Shown: positions 8,201 to 18,284, numbered from the stretch's first letter. The stretch is 64,000 nucleotides of DNA from Neisseria chenwenguii (GCF_002216145.1 NZ_CP022278.1:2232001-2296000), one strand, 5' to 3'. Program-made: numbers and translations. The notes: generated by a model not told the origin, from the sequence alone.

Positions 8201-8827
8201 TTAATTTTCAGGTGGGCCGTCTTTTCCGGCTTTGTCGCCGATTTTGCTTTCTTTGCCCTGAATCAGGTTCCGGATATTGCTTTTATGGCGGTAGAGCACC
8301 AATGCCGCAATCACCGCCATCGCTGCGGCCCAAGAACCGTAGGGCATGAAAAACCAAGCTGCAAGCGGGCTGACAAGGGTTGCCGTCAGCGCCGCCAGCG
8401 AAGAAACTTTGAAGCCGAATGCCATCACCAGCCAGACCAGCGCGCAAACCAACGCGGTCGGCCATGACAAAGCCAGCAAAACGCCCAGCGCCGTCGCCAC
8501 GCCTTTGCCGCCCTTAAAGCCGAAAAATACCGGCCACATATGCCCGACCAGTGCTGCCACGGCAGAAAGCGCGATGGTGCTGTCTTCCAAAACAAACATG
8601 TCCTGAAAATGGCGTACCAGCCAAACCGCCAGCACACCCTTGAGCGCATCGCCCAAAAGCGTCAGCGCCGCCGCGGCTTTTTTCCCGCTGCGCAAAACAT
8701 TGGTCGCACCCGGATTGCCCGAACCGTAAGTACGCGGGTCGTCCATGCCGAAGCATTTCGACACGATGACGGCAAACGAAAGCGAGCCGATGAGATAAGC
8801 CGTGGTAACGGCGAGTATGTTGAACAT
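8201..8827 (-). CDS. plsY: Acyl-phosphate glycerol-3-phosphate acyltransferase PlsY
   Basis: A 208-residue inner-membrane enzyme that transfers the acyl group of acyl-phosphate to glycerol-3-phosphate, the first step of phospholipid synthesis. All three PlsY motifs are visible: YLIGSLSFAVIVSK, then GSGNPGATNVLRSGKKAAA near residue 37, and GFKGGKGVATALGVLLAL near residue 103. Five hydrophobic helices fit the family, and the length is usual. The last 20 residues form a charged tail. The gene is divergent from folB, with about 58 bases between the two starts. Confidence 0.95.
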   Translation of the reverse strand: MFNILAVTTAYLIGSLSFAVIVSKCFGMDDPRTYGSGNPGATNVLRSGKKAAAALTLLGDALKGVLAVWLVRHFQDMFVLEDSTIALSAVAALVGHMWPVFFGFKGGKGVATALGVLLALSWPTALVCALVWLVMAFGFKVSSLAALTATLVSPLAAWFFMPYGSWAAAMAVIAALVLYRHKSNIRNLIQGKESKIGDKAGKDGPPEN

Positions 8828-8885
8828 TCTGAATGCTTTGACTTAAAATGAGGCGGCTATTTTATCAAAAAAACAGGGTGTGCAA

Positions 8886-9236
8886 ATGGATAAAATCTTT
8901 TTACGCGGCATGAAGGCCGAGACTCTCATCGGTCTTTACGGCTGGGAACGCGAGCATCCGCAAACCCTGATACTTGATCTAGACATCGGCGTCGCCGAAA
9001 AAGCCGCAGTTGACGACCGCATCGGCAATACCGTCCACTACGGCGACGTCTGCGAAACCTTGCGCCGCAGCTTGCGCGAACAGGATTTCCTGCTGCTCGA
9101 AGCGCTGGCCGAACACGTTGCCACGCTGGTGTTGCAGGACTTCGGCGCACTTTGGGTCAGGGTCAGGGTCGTCAAACCCGGGATTCTGCCCGACGTCAAA
9201 GAAGTTGGTGTGGAGATTGAGCGGCGAGCGGAGTAG
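8886..9236 (+). CDS. folB: Dihydroneopterin aldolase
   Basis: A 116-residue folate-pathway enzyme that converts dihydroneopterin to 6-hydroxymethyl-dihydropterin plus glycolaldehyde. Typical features are MDKIFLRGMKAETLIGLYGWE at the N terminus, the conserved Glu and Tyr (VHYGDVC), LLLEALAEHVA in the middle and the catalytic Lys in VVKPGILPDVKEVGVEIER near the C terminus. The ATG at 8886 has AGGG seven bases ahead; a GTG two codons upstream is possible but less likely. Divergent from plsY. Confidence 0.93.
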   Translation: MDKIFLRGMKAETLIGLYGWEREHPQTLILDLDIGVAEKAAVDDRIGNTVHYGDVCETLRRSLREQDFLLLEALAEHVATLVLQDFGALWVRVRVVKPGILPDVKEVGVEIERRAE

Positions 9237-9498
9237 GGTAGTTTGAGGGGGATAGGCCGTCTGAAAGATTGGTTGCGGTAGAACCCAGCCTACGCCGTAC
9301 ACCACTTTTCGGTTTTCAGACGGCAAACGCTCGTTTCCCCGAAAATCTGTCCCCTCTCCCGCAGGGCGGGGGCTGGGGGGAAGGTTCAGGCCGTCTGAAA
9401 AAGTCATTCCCACATTCCCACCCGGTCTATAAAACCCTGCCGTCTGAAAAATCCGTCCGAAAACCCTTTCAGACGGCCTCATCACAGAAAGAACCACC

Positions 9499-10041
9499 AT
9501 GACTTACGACCACCTCAAAGAAACCAAACTCAGCAGCGAGCCCATGTATCAAGGCACGTTTATCAACATCAGCCGCGACAAAATCCGTCTGCCCAACGGC
9601 AATGAAAGCACGCGCGTCGTCATCCGCCATCCCGGCGCGGCCTGCGTGTTGGCCGTAACCGAAAACGACGAAGTCGTGCTGGTGCGCCAATGGCGTTATG
9701 CCGCCGACCAAGCCGTTTTGGAACTGCCCGCAGGCAAGCTCGACGCCGGCGAAGATCCCGCGGTCTGTGCCCTGCGCGAGCTGGCGGAAGAAACGCCGTA
9801 CACTGCCGACAGCGTCAAACTGCTGCATACCTTTTACACCGCCGTCGGTTTCTGCGACGAAAAAATGTACCTCTACCAAGCCCAAGGCGTGCGCTTGGGC
9901 AGTACCCTGAGTAACGACGAAGACGAAATCACCGAAACCGTTTTAATGAGCCGTGAAGCCGTTAAATCCGCGCTGGCCAACGATGAAATCCGCGACGCCA
10001 AAACGCTGGCGGGTTTGCAGTATTGGCTGTTGAACAGTTGA
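9499..10041 (+). CDS. Nudix hydrolase, ADP-ribose pyrophosphatase type
   Basis: A 180-residue Nudix enzyme. The Nudix box GKLDAGEDPAVCALRELAEE starts near residue 79, with the catalytic RELAEE core; the last Gly of the consensus is replaced (TPYTAD). The N-terminal strand swap (YQGTFINISRDKIRLPNG) and VVLVRQWRYA match ADP-ribose pyrophosphatases, which clear free ADP-ribose and related sugars. It stands alone behind a cluster of uptake sequences (9257-9478). A strong uptake-sequence hairpin follows. Confidence 0.88.
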   Translation: MTYDHLKETKLSSEPMYQGTFINISRDKIRLPNGNESTRVVIRHPGAACVLAVTENDEVVLVRQWRYAADQAVLELPAGKLDAGEDPAVCALRELAEETPYTADSVKLLHTFYTAVGFCDEKMYLYQAQGVRLGSTLSNDEDEITETVLMSREAVKSALANDEIRDAKTLAGLQYWLLNS

Positions 10042-10046
10042 AAAAG

Positions 10047-10093
10047 AGGCCGTCTGAAAACGTTTTTGAAAACGGATTTTCAGACGGCCTTTG
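10047..10093. terminator. Inverted uptake-sequence terminator of the Nudix gene
   Basis: AGGCCGTCTGAAAACG and its reverse complement flank a short T-rich loop, with a T tail, starting six bases after the Nudix stop. Confidence 0.8.
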
Positions 10094-10145
10094 AGTCTGG
10101 CGGGCGGAAGCCCCTGCATTTGCTACTGCGCTCCGCACCGGAACT

Positions 10146-10269
10146 TTCACGGACGTCACTCCCGCGCAGGCGGGAATCCTCAGTTAAAAACAGGCAATAT
10201 CTTGTTTTGAAATAAGTTTCAGAAAACCAAGTGTAAATTCCCGACTGCGCGGGAATGATGCCCGTGAAA
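10146..10269. repeat. dRS3-bounded intergenic repeat (NIME-like), copy 2
   Basis: Ends TTCACGG...CCGTGAA enclose dRS3-like motifs (CTCCCGCGCAGGCGGGAAT and TTCCCGACTGCGCGGGAAT). The core TTAAAAACAGGCAATATC / GTTTCAGAAAACCAA is shared with 2681-2785. It occupies part of the 488-base gap before the MOSC gene, which otherwise holds single uptake sequences. Confidence 0.75.
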
Positions 10270-10310
10270 AAATTAACCGTTTCAGAAGACCTCAAATATT
10301 CTAAGGACGG

Positions 10311-10348
10311 TAGGTACGGTTAGCCGCCCAAAGCGGCGTAACCGTACG
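10311..10348. repeat. Palindromic intergenic repeat (TACGGTTAGCCGCC type)
   Basis: GTACGGTTAGCCGCC, four bases, then GGCGTAACCGTAC: an imperfect palindrome. The same sequence, inverted, occurs at 63339-63377. A degenerate relative is at about 10423-10480. Confidence 0.65.
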
Positions 10349-10529
10349 CCACGCCGTTGAAGACGCCTGCAAATGATGCCGTCTGAAAAAAAACGGATCA
10401 GCAATTTCGTGTGATTCGTACGATACGGCTTACGCAGGCTTGTGCGGTTTAAGCCGTTGGGGGCGGCTAAAACCGTACCGACACCCTCCCACCAACTTTC
10501 AGACGGCCTCAAGCATTCAAGGAGAAAAA

Positions 10530-11195
10530 ATGGCACAAATCCTCACCATCAAAAGCGGGCGCGCGCAGCAGCTGACGTTTTCAGACGGCCAAACACTGGA
10601 AACCGCCATCCGCAAAACGCCCGTGGTGCGTGTTGAAATTGATGAAACAGGCATCATCGGCAACGAAGTCAGTCTGAAAGCACATCACGGCGGAGTGGAT
10701 AAGGCGCTGTTTTTTATGGCGGAACAATCCATTGCCGCCTTAAATGCGCTGTCGGGGCAGGCGGTGGATTACCGCGAAACGGCGGTGTACGGCGAAAATT
10801 TCGTCGTTTCCGAATGGGACGAAAGCCATATCTGCGTTGGTGACCGTTACCGTATCGGCAGTTGCCTGGTCGAAATTTCCCAGCCCCGTCGCCCGTGCAG
10901 CCGTCTTTCCAAAAACAGCGGCTGGAGCGAAATGCAGAAAACTGTGTTCCAGCACGGCCTGACGGGCTGGTATGCACGGGTAGTTGAGGGCGGAGAAATC
11001 CACAGCGGCGACACGCTCGAGCTGCAATCGCGCCCGTATCCGCAATGGACAATCAAACGGCTGAACGCGCTGCTTTCCGGTGAATGCAATGCTTTTGTCA
11101 TTGGGAAGGCTCTGGCCTGCGAACTGCTGGCCGCAGCGTTCAAACGCGCGCTGGAGGGAAAATTGCAGGGCGGCAGCGGCATGGTGGCGGGTTAG
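10530..11195 (+). CDS. MOSC-domain protein (YiiM-like)
   Basis: A 221-residue protein with an N-terminal strand region (AQILTIKSGRAQQLTFSDGQ), then a MOSC domain with KAHHGGVDKALFFMAEQS near residue 52. The conserved cysteine segment VEISQPRRPCSRLSKNSG lies near residue 120, and a C-terminal three-helix region of the 3-alpha type completes it. MOSC proteins carry sulfur to or from molybdenum cofactor, or detoxify N-hydroxylated bases (YiiM/YcbX). AAGGAG before the ATG at 10530 fixes the start; the longer open frame includes an uptake sequence. The gene itself contains an uptake sequence (TTTTCAGACGGCC at about 10579). Confidence 0.85.
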   Translation: MAQILTIKSGRAQQLTFSDGQTLETAIRKTPVVRVEIDETGIIGNEVSLKAHHGGVDKALFFMAEQSIAALNALSGQAVDYRETAVYGENFVVSEWDESHICVGDRYRIGSCLVEISQPRRPCSRLSKNSGWSEMQKTVFQHGLTGWYARVVEGGEIHSGDTLELQSRPYPQWTIKRLNALLSGECNAFVIGKALACELLAAAFKRALEGKLQGGSGMVAG

Positions 11196-11260
11196 GCCGT
11201 CTGAAAATACGGTTTGGGTCTGCGTGTACAAAACATCGGCTGTATCGCAACAGGCATATC

Positions 11261-11297
11261 AAAAAAGCCGTCTGAAATTTTTCAGACGGCTTTTTTG
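11261..11297. terminator. Bidirectional uptake-sequence terminator between MOSC and mtrR
   Basis: AAAAAAGCCGTCTGAAA, three bases, then TTTCAGACGGCTTTTTT: a perfect hairpin with A and T tracts on both sides, so it can stop both convergent transcripts. Confidence 0.9.
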
Positions 11298-11337
11298 ATT
11301 TTTGCAAAGGTACGGTGTTTGAATTGGATATTCCGTT

Positions 11338-12023
<686 letters not shown>

Positions 12024-12037
<14 letters not shown>

Positions 12038-12052
12038 GGTTGTATGTATAAT
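12024..12052 (+). promoter_or_regulatory. mtrCDE promoter overlapping the mtrR promoter
   Basis: TTCAAA and TATAAT with a 17-base spacer on the plus strand, about 150 bases before mtrC. Its -35 lies inside the mtrR promoter, so the two promoters overlap back to back. MtrR bound here would control both. The long leader (12053-12199) contains one uptake-like CCGTCTGAA directly after the -10. Confidence 0.65.
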
Positions 12053-12199
12053 CCGTCTGAAATTCAGCTCGGTTCTGAACACAAAATGCTTGCTGCGCCC
12101 GACGGCAACGGTTGCGGCAGGCCAGCTGTTGTTCTCTGAATTTGTGGTTGTTGAAATATATGTTTATAAAGTCGGTTTATTTTAAGAATAGGAAAAGTC

Positions 12200-13471
12200 A
12201 TGACACTTCAAGTTTCGAGTGCTTCTAAAATCCTGCGCACGGCTGTCGTTGCGGCTGCCGTGGCCTTAGCGCTTTCGGCCTGCGGCAAAGGCGGCGACGC
12301 GGCGCAGGGAGGTAAAGGCGGCGCGGGTGCGCAGCAGCAGGCGCCGGCGCCTGTGGTCGGCGTGGTGACGGTGCGTCCGGAAACCGTTTCGCTGACGACC
12401 GAGCTACCCGGCCGTTTGGAATCGTACCGCACTGCGCAGGTTCGCGCGCAGGTGGGCGGTATCATCGAGAAGCGCCTGTTTCAGGAAGGCAGTTATGTGA
12501 AAGCGGGTCAGCCGCTTTACCAAATCGACAGTTCGACCTATCAGGCAAGCTTGGAAAGCGCTCGCGCCCAGTTGGCGACCGCGCAGGCCACGCTGGCGAA
12601 AGCAAACGCTGATATTTCGCGCTACAAGCCGTTGGTTGAAGCCGATGCCATCAGTAAGCAGGAATATGATGCGGCCGTAACTTCCAAACGTTCTGCCGAA
12701 GCGGGTGTAAAAGCGGCTCAGGCGGCGATTAAATCCGCCGATATCAGCCTGCGCCGCAGCCGTATTACCGCACCGATTTCGGGTTTTATCGGTCAGTCCA
12801 ACGTATCCGAGGGTACGCTGGTCAACGCGGGGGATACGACAGTTTTGGCGACCATCCGCCAAACCAATCCGATGTATGTCAATGTAACCCAGTCGGCGAC
12901 CGATGTGATGAAACTGCGTCAGAACATTGCCGACGGCAAACTGAAAGCGGTCAACGGCGGCGTGGAAGTCGATATTAAGCTTGAGAACGGTAAAATGTAC
13001 GGACAAAAAGGCCGTTTGTTGTTCGCCGACCCGAATGTGAACGAATCGACCGGTCAGGTTTCGCTGCGTGCGACGATTCCGAATGATGATAATGTTTTGC
13101 TGCCGGGTCTGTATGTGCGTGTGGTGATTAATCAGGCCGATATTGCCAATGCGTTTGTGGTGCCGCAGCAGGCGGTGACGCGCGGCAAGCAGGATACGGT
13201 TTTGATTGTGAACGCGCAGGGCGGTATGGAACCGCGCGTGGTGACGGTTGCCCAGCAGAAAGGTTCCGACTGGATTATTACCGGCGGCCTGAAAGAGGGC
13301 GACAAAGTGATTGTAGACGGCACCATGATTGCCGGTATGACCGGTGCGAAAAAAGTGACGCCGAAAGAATGGACGCCGCCGGCTGAAGTTGCGCAACAAT
13401 CATCTGCTACTAAAGTCGGCGATCAAGCGGCTTCCGCCCCTGCTGCCGCCGCTTCTGCTGAAAAGCAATAA
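12200..13471 (+). CDS. mtrC: MtrC, periplasmic adaptor of the MtrCDE efflux pump
   Basis: A 423-residue membrane-fusion lipoprotein with signal ALALSACGKGG (lipidated Cys near residue 28). A Gly/Gln-rich linker follows, then the two lipoyl half-motifs (RAQVGGIIEKRLFQEGSYVKAGQPL near residue 83, and RITAPISGFIGQSNVSEGTLV near residue 190) around an alpha-hairpin with LATAQATLAKANADISRYK. It links the inner-membrane transporter MtrD to the outer-membrane channel MtrE. mtrD follows 14 bases later. A C-terminal Ala/Ser-rich tail is slightly longer than in the gonococcal protein as I recall it. Confidence 0.96.
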   Translation: MTLQVSSASKILRTAVVAAAVALALSACGKGGDAAQGGKGGAGAQQQAPAPVVGVVTVRPETVSLTTELPGRLESYRTAQVRAQVGGIIEKRLFQEGSYVKAGQPLYQIDSSTYQASLESARAQLATAQATLAKANADISRYKPLVEADAISKQEYDAAVTSKRSAEAGVKAAQAAIKSADISLRRSRITAPISGFIGQSNVSEGTLVNAGDTTVLATIRQTNPMYVNVTQSATDVMKLRQNIADGKLKAVNGGVEVDIKLENGKMYGQKGRLLFADPNVNESTGQVSLRATIPNDDNVLLPGLYVRVVINQADIANAFVVPQQAVTRGKQDTVLIVNAQGGMEPRVVTVAQQKGSDWIITGGLKEGDKVIVDGTMIAGMTGAKKVTPKEWTPPAEVAQQSSATKVGDQAASAPAAAASAEKQ

Positions 13472-13485
13472 GAAGGATACGTTAA

Positions 13486-16400
13486 ATGTCACAGTTTTTT
13501 ATTAACCGCCCCATTTTTGCATGGGTAATTGCGATTTTTATTATCGCGGCGGGTATCTTCGGTATTCAAAGGCTGCCGATTTCGCAGTATCCGTCGGTTG
13601 CTGCACCGACCATTACCCTGACCGCCACTTATCCGGGCGCGTCGGCCCAAGTGATGGAAGACAGTGTGTTGGCGGTTATCGAACGCAATATGTACGGTGT
13701 GGAAGGTTTGGACTATATGACCACTTCCGCAGATTCCAGTGGTTCGGGTACGGTCAGCATTACCTTTACGCCTGAAACCAATGAAGATTTGGCACAGGTA
13801 GACGTACAGAACAAATTGTCGGAAGTATTGTCAACCCTGCCGGCTACCGTGCAGCAATACGGTGTAACCGTATCCAAAGCGCGTTCCAACTTCCTGATGG
13901 TGGTGATGCTCTCTTCGCAAACCCAAACGGTCGAGGAGATGAACGACTACGCCCAGCGCAACGTCGTACCCGAATTACAGCGTATTGAGGGCGTCGGTCA
14001 GGTGCGCTTGTTCGGTGCGCAACGCGCGATGCGCGTTTGGGTCGATCCGAAGAAACTGCAAAACTACAATCTGTCGTTCTCCGATGTTTCCAATGCATTG
14101 AGTGCGCAAAATATCCAGATTTCCGCCGGTTCGCTGGGTTCTCTGCCCGCAAGTTCCGGGCAGACGATTAATGCGACCATTACTGCGCAGGGGCAGTTGA
14201 GTACTGCGGCCGAGTTTGAAAACATCATCGTCCGCTCGACTACCGAAGGTGCCAACGTGTATCTGAAAGATGTGGCCAGAATCGAGCTGGGTTCGCAAGA
14301 CTATTCTACTTCAGTACGCTTAAACGGCGTCCCGACTACCGGTATGGCGGTTATGCTCTCCAACAGCGGTAACGCAATGGCGGCGGCGGCGGCGGTTAAA
14401 GCCAAAATGGAATCTTTGCAGCAGTTTTTCCCGACCGGCATGAAATGGTCCGCCCCTTACGATACTTCGCTGTTTGTGGAGTTGTCGATTGAGAAGGTGG
14501 TGCATACTCTGCTGGAAGCAATTGTGCTGGTGTTCATCGTGATGTACATCTTCCTGCAAAATGTCCGCTATACCCTGATTCCGACCATTGTCGTACCGAT
14601 TTCCATTTTAGGCGGTTTTGCCTTCATCTCTTACATGGGGATGTCGATTAATGTATTGACCATGTTTGCAATGGTATTGGTGATCGGTATTGTTGTCGAC
14701 GATGCGATTGTGGTGGTGGAAAACGTCGAACGGATTATGGCCGAAGAAGGGTTGCCGCCGAAAGAGGCTACCAAAAAGGCCATGGGTCAGATTACCGGTG
14801 CGGTGGTCGGTATTACCGCCGTATTGATGGCAGTGTTTGTTCCGTTGGCGATGTTCAGCGGCGCAACCGGCAATATTTACCGCCAGTTTTCGCTGACCAT
14901 GGCTTCCGCCATCGGTTTTTCCGCCTTCTTGGCGCTGACGCTCACGCCGGCTTTGTGTGCGACCCTGCTCAAGCCGATTCCGAAAGGGCATCACGAAGAG
15001 AAAAAAGGTTTCTTCGGCTGGTTCAACCGCAAGTTTGACCAGTGGACCAAAGGCTACGGCGGCTGGGTAGGCAAAGTATTGAAAAAAGCCGGACGCATGA
15101 TGGTGGTTTATGCGGCTCTGACGGCTGTCGGCGTATTTCTGTTTATGCGCCTGCCGACTTCGTTCCTTCCGACCGAAGACCAAGGCAACTTAATGTTGAG
15201 TGTACAACTGCCTGCCGGTGCGACCAAAGAGCGTACCGATGCGACTTTGGCGCACATCAACGGCTTGGCTAAGTCCATGCCTGAAGTAAAAGATGTGATT
15301 GCCGTCTCCGGCTTCAGCTTCTCCGGTTCGGGTCAGAATATGGCCTTGGGCTTCATCATCCTGAAAGACTGGGCTGAACGCGGCGCAGGTAGTGATGCGA
15401 CTTCCGTTGCCGGTAAGCTGACAGGTGCGATGATGGGTACGGTAAAAGACGGTTTCGGTATCGCCATCGTACCGCCGGCTATTATGGAATTGGGCACCGG
15501 CTCAGGGCTGACCATTTATCTGCAAGACCGCAACAATTCCGGTCATGCCGCATTGCTGGCCAAGCGTAACGAACTGCTGCAAAAAATGCGCCAAAGTCCG
15601 GTATTTGATGCCAGTACCGTGCGTTCTTCCGGTTTGGAAGATGCGCCGCAGCTGAAAATCGAATTAAACCGTCAGGCCGCTGCCGCACAAGGCATCAGTT
15701 TTGCCAGCATCCAAACCGTATTGTCCAACGCTTTGGGTTCGTCTTATGTCAACGACTTTCCGAATAAAGGCCGTCTGCAACGCGTGATGGTTCAGGCTGA
15801 TGCTGCCGCCCGTATGCAGCCCGCCGATATTCTGAACCTGACCGTGCCGAACAGCTCAGGTGTGGAAGTACCGTTATCCACCATTGCAACTGCTTCATGG
15901 GAAAACGGTATGGAGCAAAGCGTGCGTTTCAACGGCTATCCGGCAATGGAACTGACCGGTTCCCCGGCTGCGGGCTATTCTTCCGGTGACGCGATGGCTG
16001 CCGTACAGCAGATGGTCAGCGAAATGGAAGGCGGTTACAGCTTGGAGTGGGGCGGTCAAACCCGCGAAGAGGCAAAAGCCGGTTCGCAAACTGTCATCCT
16101 GTATGCTTTGTCGGCTGCCGCCATCTTCTTGGTACTGGCCGCACTGTATGAAAGCTGGTCGATTCCGTTTGCCGTGATTCTGGTGATTCCGTTGGGTTTG
16201 GTCGGTGCGGCTCTGGGCGTAACCGGACGTAACTTCTTTGGTGGCTCGGCAACTTATCTCAACGACATTTTCTTCCAAGTCGGTTTCGTTACCGTAATGG
16301 GTTTGAGCGCGAAAAATGCGATTTTGATTATTGAGTTTGCTAAAGACCTGCAAGCACAGGGCAAGAGTGCGTTGGAGTCGGCGATTGAAGCGGCGCATTT

Positions 16401-16683
16401 GCGTTTCCGTCCGATTTTGATGACTTCGTTCGCCTTTATCTTGGGTGTGGTACCGTTGTACTTCTCTTCTGGTGCGAGCTCAGCCAGCCAACGTGCTATC
16501 GGTACGCCGGTGGTATGGGGTATGCTGATTGGCACGATTTTGGCGGTATTCTTGGTGCCGGTGTTCTATGTTGTGGTGCGTAAGTTCTTCAAGCCGTCGC
16601 AACACGAGCTGGAAATCGCACAGCAGGAGCATGCCGCCCATGAAGCGCTTGCCGCACACGATTCGGATAAAACCAAGCACTAA
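13486..16683 (+). CDS. mtrD: MtrD, RND-family multidrug efflux transporter
   Basis: A 1065-residue proton-driven RND/HAE-1 transporter (AcrB type). It opens MSQFFINRPIFAWVIAIFII. Twelve membrane segments are visible in the two-repeat pattern. The proton-relay aspartates occur in VVDDAIVVVENVER of helix 4 (near residue 406), and the helix 10 region carries GLSAKNAILIIEFAK. Two large periplasmic loops form the drug-binding domains. It exports hydrophobic drugs, detergents, bile salts and cationic peptides with MtrC and MtrE. Full length, in the mtrCDE operon. Confidence 0.97.
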   Translation: MSQFFINRPIFAWVIAIFIIAAGIFGIQRLPISQYPSVAAPTITLTATYPGASAQVMEDSVLAVIERNMYGVEGLDYMTTSADSSGSGTVSITFTPETNEDLAQVDVQNKLSEVLSTLPATVQQYGVTVSKARSNFLMVVMLSSQTQTVEEMNDYAQRNVVPELQRIEGVGQVRLFGAQRAMRVWVDPKKLQNYNLSFSDVSNALSAQNIQISAGSLGSLPASSGQTINATITAQGQLSTAAEFENIIVRSTTEGANVYLKDVARIELGSQDYSTSVRLNGVPTTGMAVMLSNSGNAMAAAAAVKAKMESLQQFFPTGMKWSAPYDTSLFVELSIEKVVHTLLEAIVLVFIVMYIFLQNVRYTLIPTIVVPISILGGFAFISYMGMSINVLTMFAMVLVIGIVVDDAIVVVENVERIMAEEGLPPKEATKKAMGQITGAVVGITAVLMAVFVPLAMFSGATGNIYRQFSLTMASAIGFSAFLALTLTPALCATLLKPIPKGHHEEKKGFFGWFNRKFDQWTKGYGGWVGKVLKKAGRMMVVYAALTAVGVFLFMRLPTSFLPTEDQGNLMLSVQLPAGATKERTDATLAHINGLAKSMPEVKDVIAVSGFSFSGSGQNMALGFIILKDWAERGAGSDATSVAGKLTGAMMGTVKDGFGIAIVPPAIMELGTGSGLTIYLQDRNNSGHAALLAKRNELLQKMRQSPVFDASTVRSSGLEDAPQLKIELNRQAAAAQGISFASIQTVLSNALGSSYVNDFPNKGRLQRVMVQADAAARMQPADILNLTVPNSSGVEVPLSTIATASWENGMEQSVRFNGYPAMELTGSPAAGYSSGDAMAAVQQMVSEMEGGYSLEWGGQTREEAKAGSQTVILYALSAAAIFLVLAALYESWSIPFAVILVIPLGLVGAALGVTGRNFFGGSATYLNDIFFQVGFVTVMGLSAKNAILIIEFAKDLQAQGKSALESAIEAAHLRFRPILMTSFAFILGVVPLYFSSGASSASQRAIGTPVVWGMLIGTILAVFLVPVFYVVVRKFFKPSQHELEIAQQEHAAHEALAAHDSDKTKH

Positions 16684-16693
16684 GCAATGAAAT

Positions 16694-16724
16694 GCCGTCT
16701 GAAAAGCGCAAGTTTTCAGACGGC
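16694..16724. terminator. Inverted uptake-sequence hairpin inside the mtr operon
   Basis: GCCGTCTGAAAA, seven bases and TTTTCAGACGGC form a hairpin in the 55-base gap between mtrD and mtrE. There is no long T tail, so it may attenuate mtrE rather than fully stop transcription. Confidence 0.6.
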
Positions 16725-16738
16725 CTCAAGGATAAAAC

Positions 16739-18169
16739 ATGAGCAATGTAAACTTCAAACCCGTCTTGGGCATTTTGGCCGTGGCCGTTTTATCGGCCTG
16801 CACCATGATTCCGAAATACGAAGACCCCAAAGTCGCCGTAGCCGAAACCTTCAAATACGACACCGCGCAAAACGGTATTCAGGCGGCCTCATTGGGTTGG
16901 CAGGACTATTTCGCCGACCCGCGTCTGCACAGCCTCATCGACATCGCGCTCAAGCGCAATACCGACCTGCGCACCGCCGTGTTGAACGCCGAAATCTACC
17001 GCAAACAATACATGATTGCCCGCAACGATTTGCTGCCGAGCATCAACGGCACAGCCAATGCCACCCGCCAGCGCAGCGCCGCAGATTTGAGTGCAACCGG
17101 CCGTTCGAGCGTTTCCGAAGCCTACACCGTTGGTCTGGGCGTGGCCGCCTACGAGCTTGATCTGTTCGGCCGGGTGCGCAGCAATAGCCAGGCCGCGCTG
17201 CAAGGCTATTTCAACAGCGCCTCAACCCGCGACGCCGCGCATCTGACGCTGGTTGCCACCGTTGCCAAAGCCTATTTCAACGAACGTTACGCCGAAGAAT
17301 CCATGGCATTGGCGCAACGCGTGTTGAAAACCCGCGAATCCACCTACAAACTCTCCCAGCTCCGCCACAAAGCCGGGGTGATTTCCGCCGTCGATTTGCG
17401 CCAACAGGAAGCCCTGATTGAATCAGCCAAAGCCGATTACGAAAATGCTGTGAAAAACCGCGAACAGGCGCGCAACGCCCTTGCCAAGCTGATTAACCAG
17501 CCGATTCCCGACAACCTGCCGCAGGGTCTGCCTCTGAGCAAACAGTTCAAAATCGCCAAACTGCCCGCCGGCCTGAGCTCCGAAGTGCTGCTCAACCGCC
17601 CTGACGTGCGCGCGGCGGAATTTGCGCTCAAACAGGCCAACGCCAACATCGGCGCGGCACGCGCAGCGTTCTTCCCCACCATCAGCCTGACCGGCTCGCT
17701 GGGCAGCGGTTCGACCGAATTGGGCAACCTCTTTACCGGCCCCAACCGCACTTGGTCGTTCGGCCCCACCATTACCCTGCCGATTTTCAACTGGGGTACC
17801 AACAAAGCCAATCTCGACGTTGCCAAACTGCGTAAAGAATCGCAGATTGTCGCTTACGAAGCCGCCGTGCAATCCGCGTTTCAAGACGTTTCCAACGCGT
17901 TGGTCGCCCGCGAGCAGCTCGATAAAAGCTATGCCGCTCTAAACAAACAAAGCCGCGCATACAGTGAAGCCCGCCGCCTCATCGGCCTGCGCTACAAACA
18001 CGGCGTCTCCAGCGCGCTTGACTTGCTCGACGCCGAACGCAGCAGCTACGCCGCCGACACCCAAGTGCTCGCCATCCAGCTCACCCGCTTGGAAAACATG
18101 GCCGACCTCTACAAAGCCTTAGGCGGTGGCTTGAAGCGTTTGAGCAGCGATAAGGAAAACGCGAAGTAA
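16739..18169 (+). CDS. mtrE: MtrE, outer-membrane channel of the MtrCDE pump
   Basis: A 476-residue TolC/OprM-type lipoprotein with signal AVAVLSACTMIPKYEDP. Two outer-membrane-efflux repeats are present: LIDIALKRNTDLRTAVLNAEIYRKQY near residue 67, and LLNRPDVRAAEFALKQANANIGAARAAFFPTISLTGSLGSGSTEL near residue 285. It trimerises into the barrel-tunnel duct through which MtrD exports drugs. Preceded by an inverted uptake-sequence hairpin, followed by a strong terminator. Confidence 0.96.
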   Translation: MSNVNFKPVLGILAVAVLSACTMIPKYEDPKVAVAETFKYDTAQNGIQAASLGWQDYFADPRLHSLIDIALKRNTDLRTAVLNAEIYRKQYMIARNDLLPSINGTANATRQRSAADLSATGRSSVSEAYTVGLGVAAYELDLFGRVRSNSQAALQGYFNSASTRDAAHLTLVATVAKAYFNERYAEESMALAQRVLKTRESTYKLSQLRHKAGVISAVDLRQQEALIESAKADYENAVKNREQARNALAKLINQPIPDNLPQGLPLSKQFKIAKLPAGLSSEVLLNRPDVRAAEFALKQANANIGAARAAFFPTISLTGSLGSGSTELGNLFTGPNRTWSFGPTITLPIFNWGTNKANLDVAKLRKESQIVAYEAAVQSAFQDVSNALVAREQLDKSYAALNKQSRAYSEARRLIGLRYKHGVSSALDLLDAERSSYAADTQVLAIQLTRLENMADLYKALGGGLKRLSSDKENAK

Positions 18170-18193
18170 GGCCGTCTGAAAAAACCACACCGA

Positions 18194-18240
18194 AAGGCCG
18201 TCTGAAAACGGGAAACGGATTTTCAGACGGCCTTTGTTTT
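18194..18240. terminator. Terminator of the mtrCDE operon
   Basis: AAAGGCCGTCTGAAAA, a ten-base loop, TTTTCAGACGGCCTTTG and a T tail. A further single uptake sequence precedes it at 18169-18182. Confidence 0.85.
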
Positions 18241-18284
18241 ATAATTACAGTCTGTTTACCTGTTAACGTATTGACGTATAAAAA

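Noticed and set aside
8167..8349. Plus-strand frame over the plsY 3' end
   Set aside because: It is a shadow of plsY in a GC-rich gene with no start signal.
9345..9400. Possible small RNA in the GC-rich repeat before the Nudix gene
   Set aside because: Only a fragment shared loosely with 5540-5578 is visible, with no promoter or terminator pair specific to it.
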